From Spirosoma sp. SC4-14 (GTDB lineage Bacteria > Bacteroidota > Bacteroidia > Cytophagales > Spirosomataceae): 64,000 nt of DNA. The position numbers and the translations under genes were made by a program. The notes below the pieces were generated by a model, which worked only from the letters and a program-made list of their open reading frames with translations, made no database searches and had not been told where the DNA came from. Shown here one piece after another: positions 1 through 10,096 of this stretch. Every line of letters begins with the position of its first letter. Within the stretch, counting starts at the first letter, position 1. The stretch covers positions 2,231,001 to 2,295,000 of the forward strand of contig NZ_CP147518.1 of the NCBI RefSeq assembly GCF_037201965.1, in the 5' to 3' direction.

Positions 1-671
1 AAAATCAGCCGAAGAAAAAAGAAAGGAAAAACAGCAACCCGAAGCCTTGTTAGCAAGGGCAGGCAAAGGGCGCTAAACGTAGCTGAAAGAAGGCTTGGGA
101 AGAAAAGCAGGGAGGAAGAAAACGAGTAACTCGCCCGAAGACTGATAAGAACAAGGGCATCCCGATTACAAAGGATTGAGCTAATGTCGGCCTCACGCTC
201 CGGCTGGGTATTTGAAAAGTAAGCCTGATGGTGAAGTTGCGCTCCCGATTCTGTTGCCTGAACGGGTAAGACCGCAAAAAGCCAGACAGCCCCAAAAACA
301 GCCGTTAATTTTAGCCATTGCGGTATGTAGGGAGCCGTTTTGCTCATTGTGCTTTGTCTTAACAAAATACGGTCTTATTCCCCAAAAGCGCAACATAGAT
401 TCAGCTTACAAAGCACGAGTTACCATTGTGGCTTTGCTAAAATAAAAGGCAAGCCAGCGTATTATCTGTACCGTTTCATGAAGAGCGAAAACGGCCACAG
501 GAGCGTGGCTGCAATGGCCCGATGCCAGTCTGCCTTGTTCGGAGTGGGGCTGAGCGTCCTGGAGCAATACCAGGCAAATAGCGCAATAGTGAGTATCCAT
601 TCCATATGGTCTGCGATTTGAATAGATTGTCAATATACTGCTAAATTCGCTTGAGTAGGAAGTCTCCTTGT
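1..671. other. No supported gene; possible edge of a mobile region
   Basis: Short open frames exist on both strands here, but they overlap each other, have no recognisable domain and no convincing starts, so I do not call a gene. The sequence has a different texture from the rest of the window (purine-rich, with many AAG/GGA runs in the first 150 bases). I have a faint recollection of similar non-coding stretches near conjugative transposons of Bacteroidota, but nothing in the sequence proves this. Confidence 0.3.
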
Positions 672-1220
672 TTACTCGCCCAGAAAATAAAATTTAAAAT
701 GACCAGAGATTGGCTGCCAAAAGTGATCATATCGGGCCGATAGAGGTGGCCCAACCACCCAACGGGGCTTAGGCATTGGGACTTCTTCAAATTCAAAACC
801 TTCTTTCAGAACAAGCTCCTCGGTTTGGGCTTTCTCCTGTGCTTTCTTTCGGGCCGCTTCAATCGTATTCTGGAGAAACTGTTCCTGATCCCGTTTCGAA
901 AATGTACTGCTGAGTACAGTTAAGGCTAGTTCAGGGTGGCTATCTCTGAATTTTTCCACTAGCTGATAACTGGCCGGTGTTAGCATGATTTTATAGGAAG
1001 GATAAGTGTATTCGAATTCCGTATGGAGTTTGCCCGGATATGGACCTTCATGCTCCAGCTTGTTGTCGGCTAAAAAACGGAGAAATGCAGCCTCCGCTGT
1101 CGGAAGATTCTTCGTTAGGGATTCCTGATCACTAAAATAGAAAACGGTACTAAACTGAATGCGTTCTGGAACGAAACGATCGGATCGCTCCAGAACGACG
1201 ACGATTCTTTGTGAGCTCAT
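672..1220 (-). CDS. Hypothetical protein, 182 aa
   Basis: I do not recognise this protein. It starts MSSQRIVVVLERSDRF, has no signal peptide or membrane segment and looks cytosolic and mixed alpha/beta. Residues about 115-145 are a charged, Lys/Glu/Ala-rich stretch (EAARKKAQEKAQTEE) that should form one long helix. The C-terminus is rich in Pro and aromatic residues. It stands alone, with the next gene on the same strand about 130 bp downstream of nothing obvious in common. The ATG at 1220 is the first available start. Codon use resembles its neighbours, which supports a real gene. Confidence 0.6.
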   Translation of the reverse strand: MSSQRIVVVLERSDRFVPERIQFSTVFYFSDQESLTKNLPTAEAAFLRFLADNKLEHEGPYPGKLHTEFEYTYPSYKIMLTPASYQLVEKFRDSHPELALTVLSSTFSKRDQEQFLQNTIEAARKKAQEKAQTEELVLKEGFEFEEVPMPKPRWVVGPPLSARYDHFWQPISGHFKFYFLGE

Positions 1221-1349
1221 TGGGCTGAGCAGTTGTTGATATGGTTGTGGTCTATTGTCTGAAACAGCGTATTGTAGTTTCTTAAACTCAAACGACTAAC
1301 TAGCTATGAAGGCTGATCGTATAGATTGCCTGTAGGTATCGATTCATTC

Positions 1350-2018
1350 TTATAACTGGTATTTCAACTGCATTTGAAGGCTCAACTGATACGAGTGATA
1401 ATACGAATAGGATGGATGAGAATCCAGATTGTACTGAAGCATTGGCTGGGCCAGCAACGAGAGTCGATCAGAAAGGCCATAGATAATTCCGGCACCAAGC
1501 AAAGGTGTAAACGTTACTGTCTTGCCAAACTTTAGGGGGACTTCGGTACCATTTATAGTGGCGTAGCTGGTTGCTCTGAAATCGGCGGAAGCACCTGCTG
1601 AAAAATAGGGAGAAAGCCGCTTCATAGAGGATCGGAAATTAATCATTACCGGAGCTTTATAGGCATAATTGAATGGACGTGAATTGGCATAGTTGACAGT
1701 ATAATCGACACCATTGGTCGATAAATCGATAGTGGACGATACCGTTTGTGTTGCCCAAAGCCCTGCTGAGGCTGACCATTTGGGCGTAAAATTATAATGG
1801 CCAAGCAGACCAATCGAATAGCCAACGCCATGTGCGTGCTCAACGATGTCTATTGGTTGAGAGCCGGGAGTAGTAACGGGTCCGATTACTTTAAGGTCCG
1901 TTTGTGCATACACCGGAGCCGCACTGACAGATACTGAAAAACGGTGCTGTCCGCAAACAGGTTGTAAGCTGCCCAGCATACCAGTCAGGATGAGCGCAAA
2001 AAAGTAGTTAAGTTTCAT
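1350..2018 (-). CDS. Outer-membrane beta-barrel protein
   Basis: Predicted secreted outer-membrane protein of about 222 residues. The ATG at 2018 is chosen because it places a clean signal peptide first (MKLNYFFALILTGMLGSLQPVCGQ, cleavage near residue 22-24); an in-frame extension to 2087 would put 23 charged residues in front of it. The mature part has alternating polar and hydrophobic short strands, many Tyr/Ser/Asn, and ends in a strand (SLQMQLKYQL) typical of small 8-stranded OmpA/porin-like barrels of Bacteroidota (PF13568-like). Substrate or role unknown. It is monocistronic. Confidence 0.7.
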   Translation of the reverse strand: MKLNYFFALILTGMLGSLQPVCGQHRFSVSVSAAPVYAQTDLKVIGPVTTPGSQPIDIVEHAHGVGYSIGLLGHYNFTPKWSASAGLWATQTVSSTIDLSTNGVDYTVNYANSRPFNYAYKAPVMINFRSSMKRLSPYFSAGASADFRATSYATINGTEVPLKFGKTVTFTPLLGAGIIYGLSDRLSLLAQPMLQYNLDSHPSYSYYHSYQLSLQMQLKYQL

Positions 2019-2559
2019 AATTCGACGAGTTGGTTTGGTGTGTACGAATAGGTTCGCCATAGAACTTCGTTTCTGAACGAGGATCAATCGGCATGGGTAT
2101 GGACAATGGAAAAATGGGTAGGCTATATTACTAAATATGTTGGTTCGTGGTATTAAAAAAAGTCTTGCTTTTTAAGCAACTAGTAAAAAACATGGTAACC
2201 GCTCATAGTCTGACATTAAAAGTGACTTACGCTTGATATTCAGTGGCTTATAGGAGAATAATAAAATTATCTACTGGATTAATCCTGTGATATTAGAAAA
2301 GTGAAAATTATAATATAAGATTTCTTGGAATAGATAAAAAGCAAAACTAAATTTTGCCGTAATTGAATCTTTCGGAATTAACTATGAATTATACGGTTGT
2401 TTCGAGAACTGGAAGTGGGTAGGTACTCCTGCCATTGCTCAACGCCGTTGGCATCCTGTTAAAGTCCAGACAATTGTTGATCGTATTACCCAGTTTACGC
2501 CTACCAATAATTTAGTTGCTCCCTTATTTAACCACTCTAATCAAACTAGTACACCCCCT
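2019..2559. promoter_or_regulatory. Intergenic region upstream of the ammonium transporter
   Basis: About 540 bp without a gene, AT-rich in its first half (2100-2360). Positions 2384-2398 (ATGAATTATACGGTT) are repeated exactly at 4630-4644, which lies upstream of the XRE regulator gene, and both copies are followed by a similar TTCG..AACTG. It could be a shared binding site or decayed sequence. No firm promoter was identified. Confidence 0.35.
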
Positions 2560-4011
2560 ATGGAGACAAAAAAAAATCTACGTACAGCCTCTAAACTTCT
2601 CGCCCTGGTAACTGTGTTGCTTGTGAGTGCAACCCGGACCTATGCACAAGGTACGTCTACCAGCACACCCGCTCTGTCGCAGGATGTGGCTAACATTATC
2701 TGGCTTTGCCTGGCGGCCTTCCTTGTATTCTTTATGCAGGCTGGCTTCGCTATGGTAGAATCGGGACTGACACGCGCCAAGAACTCAGTAAATATCATGA
2801 TGAAGAATTTGCTGGATTTTTGCCTGGGGGCTGTATTGTTCTGGGCTATTGGGTATGCTATCATGTATTGTAGTGGAGACTATAATTTCCTTGGTTTCGA
2901 TACGGCCCTGGCCTTTCTGGGGTCGGCCAATGCGCCAACCGATGCCGCAGGCTATAGCACGAGTGCCGCCTGGTTGTTTCAGGTTGTCTTTGCTGCTACG
3001 GCTGCTACCATCGTGTCGGGTGCTATGGCCGAGCGGACGAAGCTGATTTCCTATCTGATTTATTCGTGTATTATTTCAGCGATCGTTTACCCAATCAGTG
3101 GCCACTGGATTTGGGGCGGTGGCTGGTTGAGCGATATGGGCTTCCGCGATTTTGCAGGTTCTACCGTTGTTCACTCTGTAGGTGGTTGGGCTGCTCTGGC
3201 AGGCGCTATGGTTGTAGGGCCGCGTCTGGGTAAATACAACAAAGATGGTTCTGTTAATACCATTTTGCCCCACAACATGCCGTTGGCGGCTTTGGGCGTG
3301 TTTATTCTGTGGTTCGGCTGGTATGGTTTTAACCCCGGTTCAACCCTGACAGCGGTTGCGGGTGTATCGCACGTGGCCGTAACAACAACGCTCGCTGCAG
3401 CTACCGGTGCTATTGGCGCTATGATTGTATCATGGATTACGTTCAAAAAGCCCGATTTGTCAATGACGCTCAACGGCGCACTGGCTGGATTGGTCGGCAT
3501 CACGGCTCCCTGTGCTTCGGTCAGTACCGTAAGTGCGGCCATTATTGGTCTGATAGCGGGTATTCTGGTATTTTATTCCTGCCTGTTTCTGGAGAACAAA
3601 GCTAAAATCGATGATCCGGTTGGCGCTATCAGCGTACATGGTGTGTGTGGTGCCTGGGGTACATTAGCCGTAGGCCTTTTCGGGCAGCGTTCCATCGATA
3701 TTCAGTATTGGGCCGAAGATACGGCCATTCAGGATGGTTTATTCTTTGGGGGAGGATTTAGCCAGCTCTGGCCACAACTGGTGGGCGTTGGCGTAGTTCT
3801 GGTTTACTCATTCGTTGTGATGTTTGTGGTTTTTCAGATTATCAAGGCTACCGTTGGCCTGCGGGCAAGCGATGCCGAACAGCTCGAAGGGCTGGATCTG
3901 GGCGAACATGGCAACACCGCTTATGGCAACTTCGTGCTTGAGCCAACGGGTCCCGGTGCTATCATTAACCATACAAATGGTAAAGGAGTAGCGGCTGTAG
4001 AAGGTCTTTAG
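2560..4011 (+). CDS. amt: Ammonium transporter (Amt family)
   Basis: Conducts ammonium/ammonia across the inner membrane for nitrogen uptake. 483 residues; an N-terminal signal peptide (residues 1-30, ending RTYAQ) is followed by the Amt fold of 11 membrane segments, starting NIIWLCLAAFLVFFMQAGFAMVE. The conserved pore histidines are visible in VVHSVGGWAALAGA (about residue 208) and ISVHGVCGAWGTLAVG (about residue 357), and the family signature DFAGSTVVH is intact. No P-II (glnB/glnK) gene lies next to it, which is unusual because the two are often paired. A strong terminator follows at 4044. Identification is secure. Confidence 0.95.
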   Translation: METKKNLRTASKLLALVTVLLVSATRTYAQGTSTSTPALSQDVANIIWLCLAAFLVFFMQAGFAMVESGLTRAKNSVNIMMKNLLDFCLGAVLFWAIGYAIMYCSGDYNFLGFDTALAFLGSANAPTDAAGYSTSAAWLFQVVFAATAATIVSGAMAERTKLISYLIYSCIISAIVYPISGHWIWGGGWLSDMGFRDFAGSTVVHSVGGWAALAGAMVVGPRLGKYNKDGSVNTILPHNMPLAALGVFILWFGWYGFNPGSTLTAVAGVSHVAVTTTLAAATGAIGAMIVSWITFKKPDLSMTLNGALAGLVGITAPCASVSTVSAAIIGLIAGILVFYSCLFLENKAKIDDPVGAISVHGVCGAWGTLAVGLFGQRSIDIQYWAEDTAIQDGLFFGGGFSQLWPQLVGVGVVLVYSFVVMFVVFQIIKATVGLRASDAEQLEGLDLGEHGNTAYGNFVLEPTGPGAIINHTNGKGVAAVEGL

Positions 4012-4043
4012 GGCCTACAGTACTGTGTAGTAGATTGCTGAAT

Positions 4044-4097
4044 AAAAAGGAAGGTGCAACTAGCCTGTATAAGCAGTAGTTTGCACCTTCCTTTTTT
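4044..4097 (+). terminator. Intrinsic terminator of the ammonium transporter
   Basis: A perfect 16-bp stem pairs AAAAAGGAAGGTGCAA (4044-4059) with 4081-4096, with a 21-nt loop. The A-rich and T-rich outer ends would let it act in both directions, serving amt (+) and possibly limiting read-through into the convergent small gene at 4152. Confidence 0.85.
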
Positions 4098-4151
4098 GGG
4101 AAATATGCGCCGACGATCAATAGTCCGTCGACTCTTTTGTAGAGAATTTTA

Positions 4152-4436
4152 TTAATTCCAGCGCGGATTGGTGATCAGAATAAGTAATATAAATAGCCCG
4201 TAAAGTGCACCGGGAATAGCCAGTACTGAAAGCAGAACTTTGGCCCATAGCCCATACTGATGGGTTTGCAACCAGTAACTACCGATCATAATGACGCCAA
4301 CCGCAGCCAGAATAAAGAACCAGAGGCCCGCGTTAAACGAGCTTACTGTGCCATCGGCCAGACCGATAAAAAAGAAGTAAAAAATGATCAGGGCAATAAT
4401 GGCGTCAAAAGCCCACAAGATCCAGAAAAAAGTCAT
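4152..4436 (-). CDS. Small multi-pass membrane protein, 94 aa
   Basis: Unrecognised integral inner-membrane protein. Three hydrophobic segments are evident at about residues 2-25, 36-55 and 64-88, with short polar loops; there are no conserved catalytic-looking residues. The start is the ATG at 4436 (MTFFWILWAFDAII). It converges with the ammonium transporter and shares its terminator. Similar short proteins are common and uncharacterised in Bacteroidota; no function is proposed. Confidence 0.6.
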   Translation of the reverse strand: MTFFWILWAFDAIIALIIFYFFFIGLADGTVSSFNAGLWFFILAAVGVIMIGSYWLQTHQYGLWAKVLLSVLAIPGALYGLFILLILITNPRWN

Positions 4437-4722
4437 GATTTAGGTATCGTTTAAAAAAAAGAGGAAGGCCCGTTTCCCGACTGCGGAAATTTGCTCCGCT
4501 AAATTGAAGGTGATCGTCTCAAAAAGCTATCAGGAATTAATAATTGGTATCGTTAAGTAAATAACCTGCCGATTATGGGCTCTACTATGCCAACATAAGG
4601 GTATGCTTGCCCGTCGGTAACCACTCCCAATGAATTATACGGTTCAATTCGCAACTGTTTTGTAATTTTACCCATTCGCTGTTGCCAGAAGAGCCACAGT
4701 TTCGCTTCAGAACCTTTATCCT

Positions 4723-6222
4723 TTGAATTTACCTGCTGATCATATTCGCCTGTTATTTGGCCTGAAAATGCGCCAGATGCGTCTCGATAGAGGTTTGTCT
4801 GTGAGCGAGTTGGCTCAGCAATCGGGTTTGTCAGTATCCTACGTTACTGAAATCGAAAAGGGCCGCAAATACCCTAAAGCCGATAAGATTTCTGCCCTGG
4901 CTAATGCTATGCAGGTCGATTACGACACGCTGGTTTCGCTGAAGCTGAGCAAAAAACTCGAGCCAATTTCGGATCTGCTCCGGTCTAAATTCCTGACCGA
5001 AATTCCACTCGAACTCTTCGGTATCGACCCCTCGGATCTGCTCGAACTACTAGCCGAAGCACCGGCTAAAGTTAGTGCTATGATTCGGACATTCATGGAT
5101 ATTGCACTGAGCTATAACATGAGTGTCGAACGGTTATACCTAACCATGCTGCGTTCGTATCAGGAAATGCACGATAATTATTTCCCTGAGATTGAAGCCG
5201 AAGCAGAGCGATTTCTGAATGAGTTTGCGCCCGTAGCTGCTCACACAACCGAACAGCCCGTTGGTGAAGCTCTGCTAACAAATCTGCTTAAAACGCGCTA
5301 CGACGTACATATTGAGTATTTCGACCCGCTCAGCCAGCCCGAACTGGTATCCTTACGGTCGGTTTTCCGGCCCGAACATCGGCGGCTTTACCTCAATGTG
5401 GCACTGACATCCGAGCAGCGGTCGTTTATTCTGGCGCGTGAAGTCGGATTTCAGTACCTGAATCTGAAAAACCGACCTTATACCTATTCGTGGGTTGAAG
5501 CCGACTCGTTCGAACAGATTCTGAACAATTATAAGGCGTCTTATTTTGCCGGAGCCATTCTAATTCGACGCGATGTACTGGTGTCGAAACTGACTGAGCT
5601 TTTCGCGCGCGATACATGGAGTAACGATGCCTTTCTGCAACTCATTACCGAATTTGGCTCAACGCCCGAGCGCTTCTTCTACCGGCTCAGCAATGTGTTG
5701 CCCAGCCATTTTGGCATCGATCAACTGTTTTTCTACCGATTTAATCATACGGCCGGTCAAACATCATTTCAGTTGACCAAAGAAATGCACCTGTCGCGTC
5801 AGCAGGGGCCGCGCGGCATTGTCGATGAGCACTTTTGCCGCCGGTGGATTGCCTGGACTATTTTGCAGGAGCTACAATCGTTGCAGCAGACCAAAGGTTT
5901 CGATGGTACGCTCTGCCGGGCGCAACTTTCCGAATATGCCGATTCGGGACTTCAATACCTGATTATTTCAGTTGCGCACCCGTTTCAGCCTCAATTTCAG
6001 CAGAATATCAGCGTGTCGATGTGCTTTGCGGTGAACGACGCCCTGAAGCGAAAAATGAAATTCATGAACACCTCGCCCGACGAAATACCGTTTCGGGTGG
6101 TTAACGAAGCCTGCGAACGCTGCGGTATTTTCGATTGTCGGGAGCGCGTGGCGGCTCCGGTTGTTCTCCAGAAAAAACGCCAGTTTGCCGGTATGAAAAA
6201 GGCAATGGAAAATTTGCGGTAA
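4723..6222 (+). CDS. XRE-family regulator with IrrE-like and DUF2083-like domains
   Basis: Transcription factor of the RamB/short-chain-acyl-regulator type, 499 aa. Residues about 10-65 are a helix-turn-helix (LSVSELAQQSGLSVSYVTEIE). The middle (about 195-260) is an ImmA/IrrE-type domain in which the zinc HExxH motif has degenerated to REVGFQ, as usual in this subfamily, so it should sense rather than cut. The C-terminus carries CERCGIFDC, the cysteine motif of DUF2083. The start is a TTG at 4723: the first ATG (4768) would remove residues IRLLFGLK that precede the HTH in relatives, and an in-frame stop lies at 4663. Actinobacterial relatives control glyoxylate-cycle and propionate genes; that aconitase lies two genes away fits a carbon-regulation role, but this is inference. 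Confidence 0.85.
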   Translation: MNLPADHIRLLFGLKMRQMRLDRGLSVSELAQQSGLSVSYVTEIEKGRKYPKADKISALANAMQVDYDTLVSLKLSKKLEPISDLLRSKFLTEIPLELFGIDPSDLLELLAEAPAKVSAMIRTFMDIALSYNMSVERLYLTMLRSYQEMHDNYFPEIEAEAERFLNEFAPVAAHTTEQPVGEALLTNLLKTRYDVHIEYFDPLSQPELVSLRSVFRPEHRRLYLNVALTSEQRSFILAREVGFQYLNLKNRPYTYSWVEADSFEQILNNYKASYFAGAILIRRDVLVSKLTELFARDTWSNDAFLQLITEFGSTPERFFYRLSNVLPSHFGIDQLFFYRFNHTAGQTSFQLTKEMHLSRQQGPRGIVDEHFCRRWIAWTILQELQSLQQTKGFDGTLCRAQLSEYADSGLQYLIISVAHPFQPQFQQNISVSMCFAVNDALKRKMKFMNTSPDEIPFRVVNEACERCGIFDCRERVAAPVVLQKKRQFAGMKKAMENLR

Positions 6223-6416
6223 GTCTCGCTTTGGGGTCATTGGCAATTCGTCATCAGGTAAGTGGCTGACTATAAATACCCTTTTTCAGTTTGTAAAATA
6301 GCTTCATTTTTGTATTTATTATTTTTAAAAATAGTTATTTGCCTGCTGACATAGGGTTGTCACTAGCTGCTGCGTTCTTTGTGAAAAATTAAGTTTCACA
6401 CAAAAACAGCAAAGAA

Positions 6417-6776
6417 ATGACAACTCTTGAGGTTGCCCAGCGCTATGTAGAATTAGATAAACAAGGTTTGTCGCATCAGATTCAGCCGGAGCTTTATGCC
6501 GACGATTGTGAGAGTATTGAGCCAATGGGTTTCATGGGTGGCCCTCAGCATGTAAAAGGAATAGACGCACTCCGGGAAAAAGCGAAGCGTTTCGGCGAAA
6601 TGATCGAAGAAATGTATGGTGGTTATTGTTCGGAGCCGATCGTTGGTGGAAATTTTTTCAGTGTAGCAATGGGCATGGACGTAAAAATGAAAGGTCAGCC
6701 TCGTATGCAGATGGATGAAATTGCCGTTTTTGAAGTGAAAGATGGCAAAATCGTTAAAGAACAGTTCTTCTTTTAA
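6417..6776 (+). CDS. SnoaL/NTF2-like protein
   Basis: A 119-residue cytosolic protein with the NTF2/SnoaL-like cone fold: an N-terminal helix (LEVAQRYVELDKQG), the typical LYADDCESIEP strand, a helix IDALREKAKRFGEMIEE and a final beta-sheet ending VFEVKDGKIVKEQFFF. The VFEVKDGKIVxE ending is characteristic of the family. Members are small hydrolases, isomerases or binding proteins, so the substrate cannot be told. Free-standing gene with ATG at 6417. Confidence 0.75.
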   Translation: MTTLEVAQRYVELDKQGLSHQIQPELYADDCESIEPMGFMGGPQHVKGIDALREKAKRFGEMIEEMYGGYCSEPIVGGNFFSVAMGMDVKMKGQPRMQMDEIAVFEVKDGKIVKEQFFF

Positions 6777-6802
6777 GTCGTAAGTTATTCGTTCATTTCG
6801 TT

Positions 6803-6829
6803 ACCGCAAAGAGCGCTAAGGTCGCAGAG
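6803..6829. repeat. CGCAAAGAGCGC-type intergenic word
   Basis: The stretch reads as a CGCAAAG/GCGCTAAGG word repeat. The same wording recurs at about 55100-55160 downstream of the NCS1 permease, where CGCAAAGAGCGC and TAAGGT again occur together. It looks like a dispersed low-complexity element. Confidence 0.4.
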
Positions 6830-6921
6830 AGTGAGTACTTAGCGAACGTCGCATTTTACTCGGCGACCTCTGTAGCAAACGCCTTATTTTTACCAGAATC
6901 CAGACCGGGGAGTCTGCCAGC

Positions 6922-6959
6922 ATAAAATAAAAACGGCCAGCTACTGATAGCTGGCCGTT
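6922..6959 (-). terminator. Intrinsic terminator of the aconitase gene
   Basis: A perfect 12-bp stem (AACGGCCAGCTA at 6932-6943 with 6948-6959) has a 4-nt loop. Read on the minus strand it is followed by a T-rich tract (from the AAAATAAAA on the plus strand), so it ends the minus-strand aconitase transcript. Confidence 0.85.
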
Positions 6960-6984
6960 CTACTATACGAGGAATCTGAAAAGA

Positions 6985-9252
6985 TTACGCGTTCTGTTTC
7001 ATACGGATGATGTTCAGAGCAGCCCCTGCTTTGAACCATTCGATCTGGCCTTCATTATAGGTATGATTAGCCAGAAATTCGTCGGTTGTACCATCGGCAT
7101 GGTGCAGAACGATTTCGAGCGGACGACCAGGAGCAAACTCGGTCAGACCTTCAATATCGATCGTATCATCTTCCTGAATCTTATCGTAATCAGCAGGATT
7201 GGCAAATGTTAGCGCCAGCATACCTTGCTTTTTCAGGTTCGTTTCGTGAATCCGGGCAAATGAGCGCACCAGAATGGCCCGAACGCCCAGGAAGCGAGGT
7301 TCCATAGCTGCGTGCTCACGCGATGAGCCTTCGCCATAGTTTTCATCGCCCACCACAACCGAACCAACGCCAGCCGCTTTATAGGCCCGTTGAACTGCCG
7401 GTACTTCGCCGTATTCGCCGGTAAGCTGGTTTTTAACACTGTTGGTTTTCTCGTTGAAGAAATTCACGGCACCAATCAGCATGTTGTTCGATATATTGTC
7501 GAGGTGGCCACGGTATTTCAGCCACGGACCCGCCATCGAAATGTGGTCGGTCGTACACTTTCCTTTTGCCTTGATCAGTAATTTCAGGCCTTTCAGATCC
7601 GTGCCTTCCCAGGCTGCAAACGGAGCGAGCAGTTGCAAACGATCAGACGTTGGGCTAACAATAACCTGAACTCCCGAGCCATCTTCGGCCGGAGCCTGAT
7701 AGCCAGCATCGTCAACGGCATACCCTTTTATGGGCTGCTCAATACCGGCTGGTTCGTCGAGTTTCACCTGCTCACCGTTTTCGTTGGTCAGCGTGTCGGT
7801 CATTGGGTTGAAAGTCAGATCACCGGCAATAGCAAACGCCGTTACAATTTCGGGAGAAGCCACAAACGCGTGCGTGCTGGCATTGCCGTCGTTACGTTTT
7901 GCAAAATTCCGGTTGAACGACGTAATGATCGAGTTCTTACGGGTTGGATCGTCCATATGACGAGCCCACTGACCAATGCAGGGTCCGCAGGCGTTAGCCA
8001 GTACAACACCACCAATTTGTTCGAATGTATTGAGCAAACCGTCGCGCTCGGCCGTAAACCGAACCAGTTCAGAACCGGGCGTCACCGTGAACTCCGCTTT
8101 TGCTTTCAGATTCTTAGCCGTAGCCTGAGCCGCAATCGAAGCCGAACGGGTCATATCTTCGTAGCTGGAGTTTGTGCAGGAGCCGATCAGACCAACTTCC
8201 AGCTTTTCGGGCCAGTTGTTTTCTTTAACGGCTTTGGCGAAGTTCGATAGTGGCCAGGCCAGATCTGGGGTGAACGGACCGTTGATGTGTGGTTCCAGCT
8301 CCGACAGGTCGATTTCGATCAGTTGATCGTAGTATGAAGCTGGATCGGCATAGACTTCATCATCCGACCGTAGATCAGCTTTAACCGCATCCGCTGCATC
8401 AGCAATGTCGGCGCGGCTGGTCGCTTTCAGGTAATTTGCCATTTTCTCATCGTAAGCGAAGATCGACGTCGTAGCACCAATCTCAGCTCCCATGTTACAG
8501 ATAGTGCCTTTACCCGTTGCCGACAGGCTTTCTGCGCCTTCGCCAAAGTATTCAACGATGCAGCCCGTACCACCTTTTACGGTCAGGATACCTGCTACGC
8601 GCAGAATAACGTCTTTTGCCGATGCCCAGCCGCTCAGTTTACCGGTTAGTTTGACACCGATGAGTTTCGGCATTTTCAATTCCCAGGCAAGGCCAGCCAT
8701 CACGTCGCAGGCGTCGGCACCACCAACCCCAATAGCGATCATGCCCAGCCCACCCGCATTTGGTGTATGCGAGTCGGTACCGATCATCATACCACCAGGG
8801 AAGGCGTAGTTTTCGATCACCACCTGGTGAATAATACCAGCACCGGGCTTCCAGAAACCGATACCGTATTTGTTCGAGATCGACGACAGGAAGTCGTAGA
8901 CCTCTTTGTTTTTGTTCTTGGCAACGTCCAGATCCTGTTCTGCTCCTACTTCGGCCTGAATGAGGTGATCGCAGTGAACCGTTGACGGAACCGCTACTTT
9001 AGGCCGGCCTGCCTGCATAAACTGAAGCAATGCCATTTGTGCCGTTGCATCCTGCATCGCTACGCGGTCTGGCGCAAAGTCTACATAGGCCTTCCCCCGC
9101 TCGAACGCCTGGGTAGGCGTGCCCGCAAAAAGGTGGCTGTACAAAATCTTCTCCGACAGAGTCAGCGGTCTGCCCACTGCCTGCCGGGCTGCTTCCACGC
9201 GTTCGCCGAGGTTAGCATACACGCGCTGAATCATGTCTAAATCAAAAGCCAT
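6985..9252 (-). CDS. acn: Aconitate hydratase
   Basis: Interconverts citrate and isocitrate in the TCA cycle (cytosol), 755 aa. The three [4Fe-4S] ligands are visible in [14 protein letters not shown] and [10 protein letters not shown]; the substrate-binding [11 protein letters not shown] and the C-terminal swivel domain with [15 protein letters not shown] and [16 protein letters not shown] are intact. The ATG at 9252 ([20 protein letters not shown]) is chosen because it matches the usual N-terminus of the mitochondrial-type family; the open frame extends to 9411 but the extra 53 residues look like untranslated leader. It has its own terminator. The glyoxylate-cycle-type regulator at 4723 is nearby. 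Confidence 0.95.
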   Translation of the reverse strand: MAFDLDMIQRVYANLGERVEAARQAVGRPLTLSEKILYSHLFAGTPTQAFERGKAYVDFAPDRVAMQDATAQMALLQFMQAGRPKVAVPSTVHCDHLIQAEVGAEQDLDVAKNKNKEVYDFLSSISNKYGIGFWKPGAGIIHQVVIENYAFPGGMMIGTDSHTPNAGGLGMIAIGVGGADACDVMAGLAWELKMPKLIGVKLTGKLSGWASAKDVILRVAGILTVKGGTGCIVEYFGEGAESLSATGKGTICNMGAEIGATTSIFAYDEKMANYLKATSRADIADAADAVKADLRSDDEVYADPASYYDQLIEIDLSELEPHINGPFTPDLAWPLSNFAKAVKENNWPEKLEVGLIGSCTNSSYEDMTRSASIAAQATAKNLKAKAEFTVTPGSELVRFTAERDGLLNTFEQIGGVVLANACGPCIGQWARHMDDPTRKNSIITSFNRNFAKRNDGNASTHAFVASPEIVTAFAIAGDLTFNPMTDTLTNENGEQVKLDEPAGIEQPIKGYAVDDAGYQAPAEDGSGVQVIVSPTSDRLQLLAPFAAWEGTDLKGLKLLIKAKGKCTTDHISMAGPWLKYRGHLDNISNNMLIGAVNFFNEKTNSVKNQLTGEYGEVPAVQRAYKAAGVGSVVVGDENYGEGSSREHAAMEPRFLGVRAILVRSFARIHETNLKKQGMLALTFANPADYDKIQEDDTIDIEGLTEFAPGRPLEIVLHHADGTTDEFLANHTYNEGQIEWFKAGAALNIIRMKQNA

Positions 9253-9549
9253 AGCAAAATAGGATAACGGGATTACTGAAAGGTATAACTCTATAGAAAT
9301 AACCAAGGAATTCGCAAAATGGATTCCGGTTCGTGGCTCAAAATTAGAAGATTCTGCCGCGTTTTGGAAATAATCTGCCAATGAGTCGTTACAATCTGTC
9401 TGGAGGGGCAAACAGTTCGGCCATTTCCTTAGTTTGATAGAGGCCAGGTAATAAACTCATTATTTCACCATTCTACTGAAGTAATTGTGTCTTTTTCGAG
9501 TAATTCCATTTAATTAAGGCCTTAAACAGACACACAGACACCTAATTTT

Positions 9550-10014
9550 ATGTTTAAAAAGAACGCCTTACTCTCTATTGCGGCCCTGTTGGCCCTGGGA
9601 ATGACGTTTATGTCGTGTAAAGACGAAGAGAATCCAACAACCGTCCCGACAAGCACACGGCTAACCGCTACTTTAAACGGAGCCAGCGAAAAACCAAATT
9701 CGACAACGTCAACGGCGGCCGGTACCTTTGTTGGCGATCTGAACACAACAACGCGCGTGTTGAGTTATACGGTTACCTACACTGGGCCGTTCTCATCATC
9801 GCTAACGGGAGGCCATATTCACCGGATTACGAAGGCCGACGGCACTGGCCCAGTAGAAATTCCGTTCAGCAGCCTGACGTCGCCCATTACGGGCACAACG
9901 GGTGCGTTGGCCCAAACAAAGGTCGATAGTATGCTAAATGGATTCTATTACGTCAATCTGCACACCTCAACGTATCCTGCTGGCGAAATTCGCGGTGATA
10001 TTAAGAAACAGTAG
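9550..10014 (+). CDS. CHRD-domain lipoprotein
   Basis: A 154-residue predicted lipoprotein. The signal peptide MFKKNALLSIAALLALGMTFMSC ends in a lipobox with Cys at residue 23, followed by an acidic linker (KDEENP). The rest is one CHRD domain (about 37-154): TATLNGASEKPNSTTSTAAGT at the start, then GGHIHRI and, near the end, FYYVNLHTSTYPAGEIRG, all hallmark strings. CHRD proteins are extracellular and of unclear function (chordin-like). It converges with the aldolase gene and shares the hairpin at 10019. Confidence 0.88.
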   Translation: MFKKNALLSIAALLALGMTFMSCKDEENPTTVPTSTRLTATLNGASEKPNSTTSTAAGTFVGDLNTTTRVLSYTVTYTGPFSSSLTGGHIHRITKADGTGPVEIPFSSLTSPITGTTGALAQTKVDSMLNGFYYVNLHTSTYPAGEIRGDIKKQ

Positions 10015-10018
10015 TTTT

Positions 10019-10096
10019 AAAATAGTGAAGAGTGAAAAGTGAAGAATAAGGCTGACGCTTTTTGTTTATTCTTCACTCTACACTCTTCACTATTTT
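10019..10096. terminator. Long bidirectional hairpin built from GTGAAGA words
   Basis: Left arm 10019-10049 pairs with right arm 10066-10096 at 29 of 31 positions, with a 16-nt loop. Each arm is itself a run of GTGAAGA/AGTGAA words. The right arm overlaps the last codon and stop of the minus-strand gene at 10090. With A- and T-tracts at its ends it should terminate both convergent genes. Confidence 0.85.

Noticed and set aside
7633..8250. A 205-codon frame on the + strand inside the aconitase gene
   Set aside because: Antisense shadow of a strongly conserved gene; composition only mirrors codon bias.
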